This document shows positions 29,770-38,155 of a DNA stretch of 38,155 bases, in pieces. Within the stretch, counting starts at the first letter, position 1; each line of letters begins with the position of its first letter. Origin of the DNA: Hypsibius dujardini (taxonomy: Eukaryota; Tardigrada; Eutardigrada; Parachela; Hypsibiidae); assembly GCA_001579985.1 (NCBI GenBank), contig LRSR01011848.1, positions 1-38,155 on the forward strand, given 5' to 3'. The notes beneath the pieces were generated by a model. It was given only the letters and a program-made list of their open reading frames with translations, made no database searches and had not been told where the DNA came from. Made by a program: the position numbers and the translations under genes.

Positions 29770-30058
29770 AACGACAAAAAGTGGTTCAAATAGGCTAAAA
29801 CGACAAAAAGTGATTCGAATAGGCTAAAACGACAAAAAGTGATTCGAATAGGCTAAAACGACAAAAAGTGGTCCAAATAGGCTAAAACGACAAAAAGTGG
29901 TCCAAATAGGATAAAACGACAAAAAGTGGTCCAAATAGGCTAAAACGACAAAAAGTGATTCGAATAGGCTAAAACGACAAAAAGTGATTCGAATAGGATA
30001 AAACGACAAAAAGTGGTTCAAATAGGCTAAAACGACAAAAAGTGATTAAAATAGGCTT
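29757..30058. repeat. 29-bp minisatellite, about ten copies
   Basis: Unit AATAGGCTAAAACGACAAAA plus AGTGATTCG, with alternation between GTGATTCGA and GTGGTTCAA or GTGGTCCAA variants. It ends the ORF at 29410-29769. The Phe/Leu-rich minus-strand ORF is an artefact. Confidence 0.95.
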
Positions 30059-30489
30059 TTCGCGGTATGAATTTTGCCGACTATAGATTTTGGCTTAACT
30101 TGAAGATTCTTTCCCCCACCCACCTCACCTCGTTATGCATACCGCGTTTAGAAGCGTCATCATTTCTAAATATATCGCTCAGTTTTGCCCTACCTTCCGG
30201 CATAGTACACACACACAGCTGCGTTCAATCCGCAGGTGGTTCCTCTTAATCTATAAATAAGACCTTCTTCCGGTTACTCAATCGCTCTCCGCGAATAGTC
30301 CGTATTCTAGTAAGTTCACTTTGAAGCACCCATGTTGAGGTACAAAGGTATAGTTTTGATCATTAGCGTTTATACTCGTACTTTCAACAGAAAATCTGGA
30401 TAGACTCTGGAAGTTAGATCTACTTTTATCAGGTTCAGGTTCAGCTTATTTCCCTGAGCGTCAAAGGTTGCGAAAACTCGCAGGTCGCC

Positions 30490-32929
30490 ATGAGTGTGTA
30501 TTCTGATGAGGAGAGCGAAGTTGCACTACCCACCCCTTTGCACCGCAGCAATTATGCGGATGATTTCGTTGACGGGGAAGACCAACCGGAATTCGTGGCA
30601 AATATTCCAATACGTAAGTAAGCGACAGAATTTAATCTAACGAAGGGTCCCAGGAATGGGCAAATGGGCGGGGCAGGGGAATGATTGAACAATCAACCAA
30701 TCAATCAATCAATCGATCAATCTCCGCTCCGATTGCTCCGGAGCTCCGCTGGTTGATTGGTTGATTGTTCAAGTGTACCCTTTCTAAGTATTTTTTGATT
30801 TCATAAATCTCGGAATTTCTAAAATGAGCTCCAGAAAAAGGGCGAAAGAATTAGGCAGCGCTGCAACCTCCTCATTCGAGACCCGGGAGGATGTGGCCAA
30901 TAAAAAATTCGACAGCCTTCTCACGCCGGAATTCATGGCTGAGTGTGAAGCCAGGTGGCAGAACCATATCGTGATGGGATTACTGGCAGCGGACGAGAAA
31001 GGCGAACCCACGGCTTAAACCTAAGCTCGGAGAAAATTTTCCGATCAGTGCACACATTCAAATTTAAATTAAGAACTGTTTGCATATTCAGACGCGATTT
31101 CTAGTGTTACCTTGCTGGGATCTGTCGTTATGCAACGAATTCACGCTGAACATCAGCGTACCAATAACGGACACCAGAGCGTCCCTACTTTCGCGTGATA
31201 ATTATAAATTGCCCATTATCCCCTAGGTGATCCCCCACCGCACGCTTTTCGCAAGGTTACGGGGGTAGACAACTACATCGACCTCACTCCGACCGTTTCT
31301 CGTCCAGCTTCAGCTGCCAGTTTCCACCAATCATCACTATCGCGCCCCACCCCACCGCCTCGCAGTAGCTCCGCCCAGTCCAGCGCCAGCAGCCGTCCTG
31401 CTTCCGCCATGTCCGTATCCTCCTCCGCCTCAAGAGGATTGAATGTGTTGATGTTTTTGGGTTCGGTGAGGGATGGCAGGATATGCGATAGGGTCGCGAA
31501 GTTTATGCTGACCGCGTTCAACGCGAGAAACCACCATGTCACCGTGATCGACCCGAAGGACTACAATTTGGGCCAGGTGGTCCAACCGATCCACTTCTAC
31601 AAGGATCCGGCGCAGATCCCGAAACAGATGATTGCAATCAACAAGCAGATCCTCGAAGCTGACGCCTTCGTGGTCGTGGCTGCAGGTACAGTCAACGACA
31701 AGACAGGTACACTGGAGGGTCCGGGAATGGGCAAAAGGGGCGTGGCAGGGGTGATCAGGTGGTTGAGTACACTGGAGGGTCCCGGTAATGGGCAAAAGGG
31801 GCGAGGCAGGAGGCGGTCAGGTGGTTGATTGTTCGATTGTTTGAAAACCACCCCCTGCCCCGCCTCTTTTGCCCATAACCCGAACCCTTCAGTATACTCA
31901 ATCTTGTCGTTGACTGTACACGCATTCTGTGTGTTGTGTTAAGCACATTCGTCGTGTTGGTCGACTTTGGGGTCCCCATAATAGCGCCTCGTTTTTGTTA
32001 TTTCTCAGAGTACAATTCGGGAATCAGTCCGGCACTTTGTAGGTATACTGCGAGACCCGGTCAATTAACCGTCGAACATATCCGCAGAATCGTCATTTTG
32101 TTTTCTCGTGCTCAATCTTTATCTCAACTACAGTTTGATGGATAATTTCCCACCGTCCAGCTACAGCCATCGACCGTCAGCTATTGTGACCTACTCCACG
32201 GGTAGGCATCCGATTTATCCATTTACTCACTAGTACTTCAACTTGAATCAACAGCCACTTCGGAGTGCTTGTTATATCTGAGCAATTTCCAGTCTTTTAA
32301 ATAAAAATAAAAATTTCATATATTTACTATATAAATATATATCGTATTTATATATATCATATATGAGTAATGATAAAGGGATGAGAATTAGGTTTATAAT
32401 TCGAATGTGTAAATGATCTACCGGTTTACGTTTCCATTTCTTCTAGGACAGTTTGGCGGTATTCGTGCGGCGATGCAGGCAAGCGGGGATTTTTTTTTTC
32501 ATCGAAGGAATGAACCATGCGATTTCCAGACAACCAGACGAAACTGTCGTTGTTTTCTAGCTAAGGCAATATCTCGGAGACCTTTTGACCGTCAGTGTTC
32601 CCAACATGATAGGTATGTGGAGAGAGCCATAATTGTGGAACTCTTTTATCGTAAAGAGGATTTTTTCCCCCGCCCGGTCAGTGATTCCGAAGGCCCATGA
32701 ACATCTCAGTGAAGTGGGAGTGAATAATTCTCCAGCCGGAAACAACCTGAAGAAGGACACGGATATAACATTGAGGTACGAGACCTTTCGATCATCGAAT
32801 AACGTTGATATCACGGTTTACACAGTTTTCCACCTCAAAATTTGCAGCCAACTGGAATGGTACGCCGATGCCATGAAGAAACAACGCGCGGTACGACATT
32901 ATCACTGCTTGTCATCTTTGTATAATTGA
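30490..32929 (+). CDS. NADPH-dependent FMN reductase-like protein, paralog 1
   Basis: Join 30490-30613, 31227-31685, 32009-32042, 32134-32201, 32447-32478, 32561-32612, 32682-32775, 32848-32929: 314 codons plus stop. Phases agree throughout, and exon borders are supported by paralog 2 at 36057. Residues 1-105 are an acidic then Ser/Pro-rich extension. The flavodoxin-like domain follows: GLNVLMFLGSVRDGR (phosphate-binding GSxR loop), DPKDYNLG, HFYKDPAQIP, ADAFVVVAAEYNSGISPAL (the PEYN-type FMN loop, here AEYN), RPSAIVTYSTGQFGGIRAAM, then LRQYLGDLL and VIPKAHEHLSE. Expected activity: NAD(P)H-dependent reduction of FMN or quinones in the cytosol. Intron 32479-32560 is GC-AG. Intron 31686-32008 starts with an inserted MITE. 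Confidence 0.8.
30685..30772. repeat. Inverted repeat of GATT units in FMN reductase intron 1
   Basis: TTGAACAATCAACCAATCAA and its inverse TTGATTGGTTGATTGTTCAA enclose a GC-rich palindrome (GCTCCGGAGC). The preceding 30650-30680 resembles the GGAATGGGCAAA block of the 31689-31916 element, so this may be a diverged relative. Confidence 0.6.
30824..31018 (+). CDS. Small intronless ORF nested in intron 1 of the FMN reductase gene
   Basis: 64 codons with protein-like, strongly charged composition: MSSRKRAKELGSAATSSFET, then LLTPEFMAECEARWQNHIVM. Splicing it to the upstream exon at 30613 is out of phase (an immediate stop), so it is not an alternative exon of the host gene. Either a nested small gene or a retrocopy; family unknown. 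Confidence 0.4.
   Translation: MSSRKRAKELGSAATSSFETREDVANKKFDSLLTPEFMAECEARWQNHIVMGLLAADEKGEPTA
31689..31916. mobile_element. 228-bp TIR element starting at a splice donor
   Basis: The outer ends CAGTCAACGACAAGA are perfect inverses, flanked by TA at 31687-31688 and 31917-31918. Subterminal arms (GGGTCCGGGAATGGGCAAAA) also pair, and one arm contains a tandem duplication of the CACTGGAGGGTCC block. The left TA is part of the GTA donor of the FMN reductase intron 31686-32008. Confidence 0.85.
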
Positions 32930-32933
32930 ATTA

Positions 32934-33497
32934 CCGGGTGCGGACTTATTTTTGAACCAGACATTAACTACTCGGAATTCACCGAGAAACAAAAAAAAAG
33001 CCAAAATCCGAAACAGCCAAAAGATGGAGAATTTACTACTCGACCAAATAAAAAAATAATTTTACTCATTGTGACCGCCGCTTGCGCCCTCCACGCGACG
33101 GACTCTGCGCTGCCAGGAATCAATGGCGGCAATTATCGCCTCCTAAGGAATGGCGTCCAACTCTTTCTTAAAAATTTCTTAAAACTTTTGAACAATTAAA
33201 AAAAAAGGTAAATTCCAATTTCTTTTTACATTTATGTGCGCATGGGCAGGTCCTAAAACTTGTCGCGACCTTGCTGCGTAATATTTTGTGGCGACGATAA
33301 GGGCCGCCATTGATTAGTGGCAGCGCAGAGTCCGTCGCGTAGAGGGCGCAAGCGGCGTTCACATTGAAAAAAAGTCGTTTTTTATCTGGTAGATTATTAA
33401 ATTTTCCATCTTTTGGCCGTTTTAGTTTTTGGCCTTTTTGTTTCTTGGTGCATTCCGAGTAGTTACACGTTTGGTTCAATAATAAGTCCGCACCCGG
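32934..33497. mobile_element. 564-bp fold-back element with arms of about 210 bp
   Basis: CCGGGTGCGGACTTATT at the left is inverted at the right, and pairing continues with few mismatches through GCGACGGACTCTGCGCTGCC. TA lies at 32932-32933 and 33498-33499. It begins 4 bp after the stop codon of the FMN reductase paralog 1, so a transcript extending past it would carry a very long hairpin in the 3' UTR. Non-coding. Confidence 0.85.
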
Positions 33498-33499
33498 TA

Positions 33500-34290
33500 T
33501 CATCGCTACACCGCGGACCGCGGTTACATGACACTACTGTATTAAATTACTCCTTATCATTTACGAATCCACATTCCTCTCCTTGCAGCTTCTTGGGATA
33601 CCGAAATAAAAGACTCTTTTGGAAATAAAGACTCGTTGTTTGAGCCATGGTCGTTCTGCTGGCCGCCGTAGTGACAGGACCAACAGGAATATCTCTGGAG
33701 CTTCGCGACTGTGCCTTTCTCCATCTAAACTTCTAGTTGTTTATGACTTTTATGCACTCTTCATAATTCGCCACGTCCCTTTACCTAATCATTTGGCATT
33801 TTCAACATATCTTATGTCACACTTTCGGCCATGCTCTCCGACTTGACGCTCGATGTTAAAAACCGTTTAAAATCCCTTTTCAATGTTAGTTAAGCCGCTG
33901 TGCCTTCGCCTTGCAGTGTGGAGATCTCCAGACCGTGGAGAACCGCACCGTGGAGAGCCACACCAAGGAGCGAGCAAGAGCAGTCAAACTATCGCTGAGG
34001 AGTCACATCATCTTTTCTCAGGTGACCGGAAGTCGAACGCGCACATCTCTTGTCGCGCGTACGAACGACGGCTGGGTAATTTGGTCAGCGTCTGTGCACA
34101 TGGGCACAGATGGATCTAATAGCTAGAAGTATGAACAGACGAACGGAAGTTTCGGGCACGAGAGCCAGACGTCTTGTGCGGTACTAGTAAGGACTGACTG
34201 CACTAAAAAATGTCCACACAAATTCACTGCTCCAAGGTACGACCGGCTACCCTCCAAGATAGATGGGAGGCCTACTCTCATCGTCGATTA
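33500..34290. other. Intergenic with one possible orphan exon
   Basis: At 33917, after TTGCAG, an open frame to 34126 reads CGDLQTVENRTVESHTKERA, then VKLSLRSHIIFSQVTGSRTR and SLVARTNDGWVIWSASVHMG. It looks coding, but neither its family nor a joining exon can be identified. The rest holds nothing I can name. Confidence 0.3.
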
Positions 34291-34294
34291 AGTA

Positions 34295-34506
34295 CTGTAT
34301 TTTGGTGTTAGACAGGGACAGTCGTAGTGGAGTGAAGGTGTGCACGGCTGTGTGCACCGTACACACAGCACAAGCGCCGCGTGGCCGATTAAACGTTCCA
34401 CAGCTCGTACGCTATCCCTGTGCACTGTACACACAGCACAAGCGCCGCGTGGCCGATTAAACGTTCCACAGCTCGTACGCTATCCCTGTCCAACGCGAAA
34501 ATACAG
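34295..34506. mobile_element. CTGTATTTTCGCG-family MITE, copy 3, internally duplicated
   Basis: Ends CTGTATTTTGGTGTTAGACA and the inverse TAACGCGAAAATACAG (outer base differences few), with TA at 34293-34294 and 34507-34508. A 68-bp internal block containing CACAAGCGCCGCGTGGCCGA is present twice in tandem, which makes this copy longer than copies 1 and 2. Confidence 0.85.
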
Positions 34507-34602
34507 TACGCCCCAATTCTGCGGCGTCATTGATAATAGCACACAGTAATCTGGATTTCGATAATTCAGATTATGAAGACTCGATTCACTACGTCCGTGC
34601 TA

Positions 34603-34915
34603 CACACATGGCCACAATTTTGGGTGGCAGACTTTAAGCCAAAAAGGGTGGTCTGAGTTCGAGCCGAATTAAGTCACCGCGCGCACGCGCTCTTGACCAC
34701 ATCTGACCATGCAGTCTTTACTCAATTGATCGATTGATTGACTTGTTTATTTTGGTGGAATTCAGAGCAACTTGCTCAATCTTATTCTCCCGCTTGGCCG
34801 GACATTAAATCAAAGATTGAGGAGAAAGCAGTGGCAAGCTCTAGCCAAAAATGGCTCAAACTCAGACCACCCTGATGGCTCGAACTCAGACCACCCAAAA
34901 TTGTGGCCATGTGTG
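34603..34915. mobile_element. 313-bp TA-flanked MITE
   Basis: CACACATGGCCACAATTTTG followed by GGTGG is a TIR repeated inverted at the right. TA lies at 34601-34602 and 34916-34917. A second inner repeat, GGTGGTCTGAGTTCGAGCC, occurs once in the left arm and twice inverted in the right arm. Non-coding. Confidence 0.8.
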
Positions 34916-34963
34916 TACACGGCACCCGACATGGCCAGAAATGTTGGATACCGTAATACTGTA

Positions 34964-35030
34964 GAGAGTCCCGACCCATCCGTGGCACTTTTTAGACCCT
35001 CCAGTAAATCAGACCCGGTGGGCCAAAACA
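34964..35030 (-). repeat. Interspersed repeat, copy 3 (inverted, partial)
   Basis: The reverse strand carries GGCCCACCGG and ATTTACTGGAGGGTC, matching the 5' half of the copies at 5698 and 18392. Confidence 0.5.
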
Positions 35031-35223
35031 ACTGTTACGCTTCAATCGATCAATCAAATTTGAACGGCGGAAGCGATCAAGGGTCTTTTTTCTTTCTTCT
35101 TTGGTGTAGCGACTACGATCACCCATTTTTTTAAATTTTAAAGAAAACGCAAAAAATCGAGCATGAATCAATGAAAGGACCGCAGAAAGGAAGGATGAAA
35201 ACTGTAAATACGAACTGCTTACG

Positions 35224-35331
35224 CAATCAATCAATCAACAGCTGCGATCTTGTGGTTTGCACATCTTTGCAATCAATCAATCGACAGCTGCGGTCTTGTG
35301 GTTTGCACATCTTTGCAATCAATCAAAACAG
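35224..35331. repeat. Two-copy tandem repeat of about 54 bp
   Basis: CAATCAATCAACAGCTGCGA, then TCTTGTGGTTTGCACATCTT, occurs twice with few differences, followed by a further CAATCAATC start. Confidence 0.8.
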
Positions 35332-35339
35332 TAGCTTTA

Positions 35340-36056
35340 ACTGTGTGATGACGTAGGCACCACGGATGGGTCGGATGAGTAAACAAATTTCATAAAGGGC
35401 GGCTTTGTCGATATAGATTATTCGGAAATGCGGCGGAGCGAGCAAGAGTAGAAAAATAATCACTAGCCTGACGAAGTGAGTCGATGACATTCAGACATCA
35501 TTTTTTTGTACGAACGAAAGCCTGTTAATTTGGCCACCTCCTATTCGACCGAGCATATTCCTACTTTTTACATAAATGGCTGAAACATTGTCCGATTGTC
35601 AGAATACTGAATAAACCATTGATACCTAGTAGGTGTAGCACATACTTGTGTTAAGTCCATTTTAGTGAATACAGATTGGACACAGTTTTTCCCAGGTGTC
35701 TAAGAAAGCGAATGGTTTGGTAGGTGTTGGACCTAGTCACCCACAAATAGCTCCTACACATATGGACTGAATGCCTAGCTGACTGAACCAACCCTCTTAA
35801 CTCGTCCAAAGCATTGCCACTATGCACTGGCCGAGTGAAGTGGCTTGACTCGGTTTGCCTAACATTCTAACTGCACGAGTAGACCGGTTAATATTTATTA
35901 AACCACCAGCCTGCTAACATTTCTATTTTCTACCTCCAACCCAGCAGCAAACTTTTACCTCGTCATCCCATCTTTACAGCAAGTCTCTTCCTCACCGGCA
36001 ATCGCCATCTCCAGCACGGTAAGGGTATTTTAATTTCAAAACCCAGTTTTCAAATA
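35340..36056. other. Intergenic, 5' flank of FMN reductase paralog 2
   Basis: No exon or strong repeat recognised. A short non-coding 5' exon with donor GGTAAGG at about 36018 may precede the coding start. Confidence 0.4.
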
Positions 36057-37375
36057 ATGAGTCAACAAATTTTGCTTGCAGCCTTTACCGTTGCTCTAAC
36101 TGCTAATTTACTGTTTCAGCTCTGCCACCGACCTCAGACAGTCCAAATTCAAGTCGAACAGGAGCCGCCGCAAAACTCCCCAGCAGCAGTAACAATGGCC
36201 GCCGCACGACCGGGTTTGAACATTTTGGTCTTCCTGGGTTCGGTCCGTGAGGGACGCATGGCATTGCGGGTGGGACGCTATGTGCAGCAGCTGCTGGAGA
36301 AGCGTCAACACAAAGTCACCATTTTGGGTAATCGATTGCTTGATTGACTTGTTGGCGACAGTGGTTCGATTTGATTGCTTGATTGACTGGTTGGCGACAG
36401 TGGTTCGATTTGATTGCTTGATTGACTGATTGGCGGCAGTGGCTCGATTTGATTGCTTGATTGACTGGTTGGCGACAGTGGTTCGATTAGATTAAACAGC
36501 TGATTTGATTAATTGATTGATAATACACACGTGGCCATATTACAGCGCTAACTGAGTTTGGCCATTTAGCTAGCTGAGACCCTAAACCCATGCAATGATC
36601 GCGCTAAATGACTTGACTCGGGTAGCGCTATCATACGGCCACGTTGTCGGGACAGCTCCAGTAGCAAAAACGGGGCAAAGAAGGGTCGCCCAAGAAACTT
36701 TTGAACCGTTCAGCAGTTTCTGCAGGAATAATTTGCCAAGGATCGGAAATTTAGTGAGAAAGCATTAGTAAAAAATCACCTCAGTCGGGGTGAATTGATA
36801 GTGCGCTGTGTTGACTGTTTAATCAGTTGATTGTTTGATTGGTTGATTATTTGATTGTGCGCTGTGTTGACTGTTTAATTGGTTGATTGTTTGATAGGTT
36901 GATTGTTTGATTGTTTGATTGTTTGAAGCGTACCTTGTTAAGGGAATCGGATTGGTTGATTGATGGATCAGCGTCACTTTGATTGTTTATTAGTTTAATT
37001 TCTAGTTTGTTTTTGCAGATCCGAAGGAACTGAATCTGGGCGAAGTTGAGCAGCCCCTGCATTTCTATAAGGATCCCAGTTTAGCGCCGGTCATCTTGCA
37101 CCAGATCAATAAGCAGATTCAGGAAGCCGACGGGTTCGTCGTCGTCTCTGCCGGTAAAGTCATTTTTGCTTTGTCATTGCCGGTTGTTATACATATAACA
37201 AAAAATAAACGTATGCCCTCTTACCTCTCTTAGAATACAACTCTGGCATGACTCCAGCTTTGGTAAGTTTTACCGCAATCACTAATTCTGCAGCCTTCAC
37301 CCATCATATTGTGATAGATACGAGTGAATACTTCAAGGTTTTGTCCTCATGTCTACCTGTCTCTCTGTCTGTTTC

Positions 37376-37420
<45 letters not shown>

Positions 37421-38047
37421 ACTGTCTATGTGCCTGTATCTCTGTCTGTATGTCTGTCTGTCCATCTGTCTGTCTGTGACTGTCTGCCTGTCTGAGGCTA
37501 ATTTGCTGATGCAACATGCTGACGATATTGACCATTCCAGGCGTCGATTATGGACAACTTCCCGCCGGTGTCGTACGGATACCGTCCGTCGGCCATCGTC
37601 ACCTACTCGATGGGTGAGTAGTCCGAAACTCTGAATATCTTTTTTGTCAGCGCAGTCAGGGCACGCCGTATGTTTAGGTCAATTTGGAGGCATCCGGGCT
37701 GCCATGCAGCTGCGCCAGTTTTTGAGCGAACTGACCACCGTGCACATGTCTTCGATGATCGGTACGGCGTGATTTTAGATTCTCGCAATTTTATCTCCAT
37801 CTCAGGGTCAACTTACTAATGAGGTTTGTGTGGGATTTTAGTGATTCCGAAGGTGCATGAGTCTCTCAGCGAAGAAGGCTCGGCTACCAGCGACTCACTC
37901 GCCCGCGCAAGCGAGGCGATGTGCAAGGTATGAGGATTTTAGAATTGTAACTTCTTCTTTTCGTTCTTGTTTGAACACTTAACCTTAAGTCTTTTAACCT
38001 TTTAGCAACTGGAGTGGTACGCCCATGCCTTGAAGACCGAGCGCAAC
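36057..38047 (+). CDS. NADPH-dependent FMN reductase-like protein, paralog 2 (3' end open)
   Basis: Exons 36057-36327, 37019-37153, 37234-37262, 37541-37613, 37678-37761, 37842-37927, 38006-38047 (240 codons; no stop before the window ends). A hydrophobic N-terminus (LLAAFTVALTANLLFQL) could anchor it in a membrane or act as a signal, unlike paralog 1. The flavodoxin-like fold follows: GLNILVFLGSVREGR near 53-67, DPKELNLGE, HFYKDPSLAP, ADGFVVVSAEYNSGMTPAL, RPSAIVTYSMGQFGGIRAAM, LRQFLSEL, VIPKVHESLSEEG and LEWYAHALK. It keeps the intron after VTILG that paralog 1 lacks, and lacks the GC-AG intron of paralog 1. After 38047 a GTACGC donor or read-through is possible. Confidence 0.8.
36334..36490. 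repeat. 39-bp tandem repeat, four copies, in paralog 2 intron 1
   Basis: Unit GATTGCTTGATTGACTGGTT plus GGCGACAGTGGTTCGATTT. It follows the donor at 36328 directly. GATT-type runs return at 36810-36970 in the same intron. Confidence 0.9.
36528..36648. mobile_element. Short imperfect inverted-repeat element
   Basis: ACGTGGCCATATTACAGCGC and the inverse of GCGCTATCATACGGCCACGT pair imperfectly around a loop of about 70 bp. Probably a decayed MITE in paralog 2 intron 1; no clear target duplication. Confidence 0.5.
37362..37495 (+). repeat. (CTGT)n microsatellite in paralog 2 intron
   Basis: Imperfect CTGT/CTGC array within the intron 37263-37540; pyrimidine-rich on the coding strand. Confidence 0.95.
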
Positions 38048-38084
38048 GTACGCAAAAAACTATTGGTTTCACCGCGTACCTGTC

Positions 38085-38155
38085 TGTTGGACTGTCTGTC
38101 TCTCTCTGTCTCTTCTTCTGTCTGTCTATCTGTCTGTCTGTCTGTCTGTCTGTCT
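38085..38155 (+). repeat. (CTGT)n microsatellite at the window end
   Basis: CTGT array running off the window just after the last paralog 2 exon, probably in the next intron. Confidence 0.9.

Noticed and set aside
29757-30058. 29-bp repeats resembling a CRISPR array
   Set aside because: Tandem without spacers; small variants within units only.
1-38155. tRNA, rRNA or snRNA genes
   Set aside because: I looked for tRNA T-loop and anticodon-arm patterns and conserved RNA motifs and found none that hold together; a covariance search would be needed to exclude them.

Overview
This is a piece of an animal nuclear genome, not a prokaryotic one. The coding regions are short exons joined by GT-AG introns with matching phases. 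The families are metazoan (SMYD methyltransferase, astacin proteases, rhodopsin-class GPCR), spacing is wide, and microsatellites, minisatellites and terminal-inverted-repeat (TIR) DNA elements are abundant. A small invertebrate fits best. A tardigrade is compatible with the gene content, but I cannot prove it from sequence alone. I found no tRNA, rRNA, CRISPR array or operon.

Layout. 53-2960 (+): a partial, divergent SMYD-type gene whose SET exon carries an 802-bp TA-flanked element, itself hit by a hAT-like element. 2961-7069: almost gene-free, with a degenerate tetranucleotide tract. 7070-7252: a broken exon. 7569-14432 (-): two tandem six-exon paralogs of a secreted astacin with an unusual C-terminal domain; their introns and the spacer hold at least five mobile or repeat elements. 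15372-18787: a hAT-like element, an orphan exon and a 2.7-kb element with long inverted repeats holding pieces of two different transposases. 19479-22696 (+): a four-exon pseudokinase with an unrecognised N-terminal half. 22752-24062: an inverted-repeat element and satellites. 24897-25598 (+): a four-exon gene for a small unknown protein whose last codons come from a 1.18-kb TIR element. 26989-28197 (-): an intronless GPCR. 28850-29059 (-): an orphan alpha/beta-hydrolase terminal exon. 29410-29769 (+): a possible small secreted protein. 30490-32929 and 36057-38047+ (+): two paralogous NADPH-dependent FMN reductase-like genes with different intron sets, separated by several inverted-repeat elements.

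The main theme is the contact between small TA-target elements and gene structure. One lies inside a coding exon, where both precise excision and a possible splice keep the reading frame. Two, from unrelated families, sit exactly on the GTA of a 5' splice site. One TIR supplies a stop codon, and one 564-bp fold-back starts 4 bp after a stop codon. Two non-standard introns are also inferred: AT-AC in the SMYD gene and GC-AG in an FMN reductase paralog. All exon models were built by eye from splice signals, phase and paralog comparison; none is supported by RNA evidence here.
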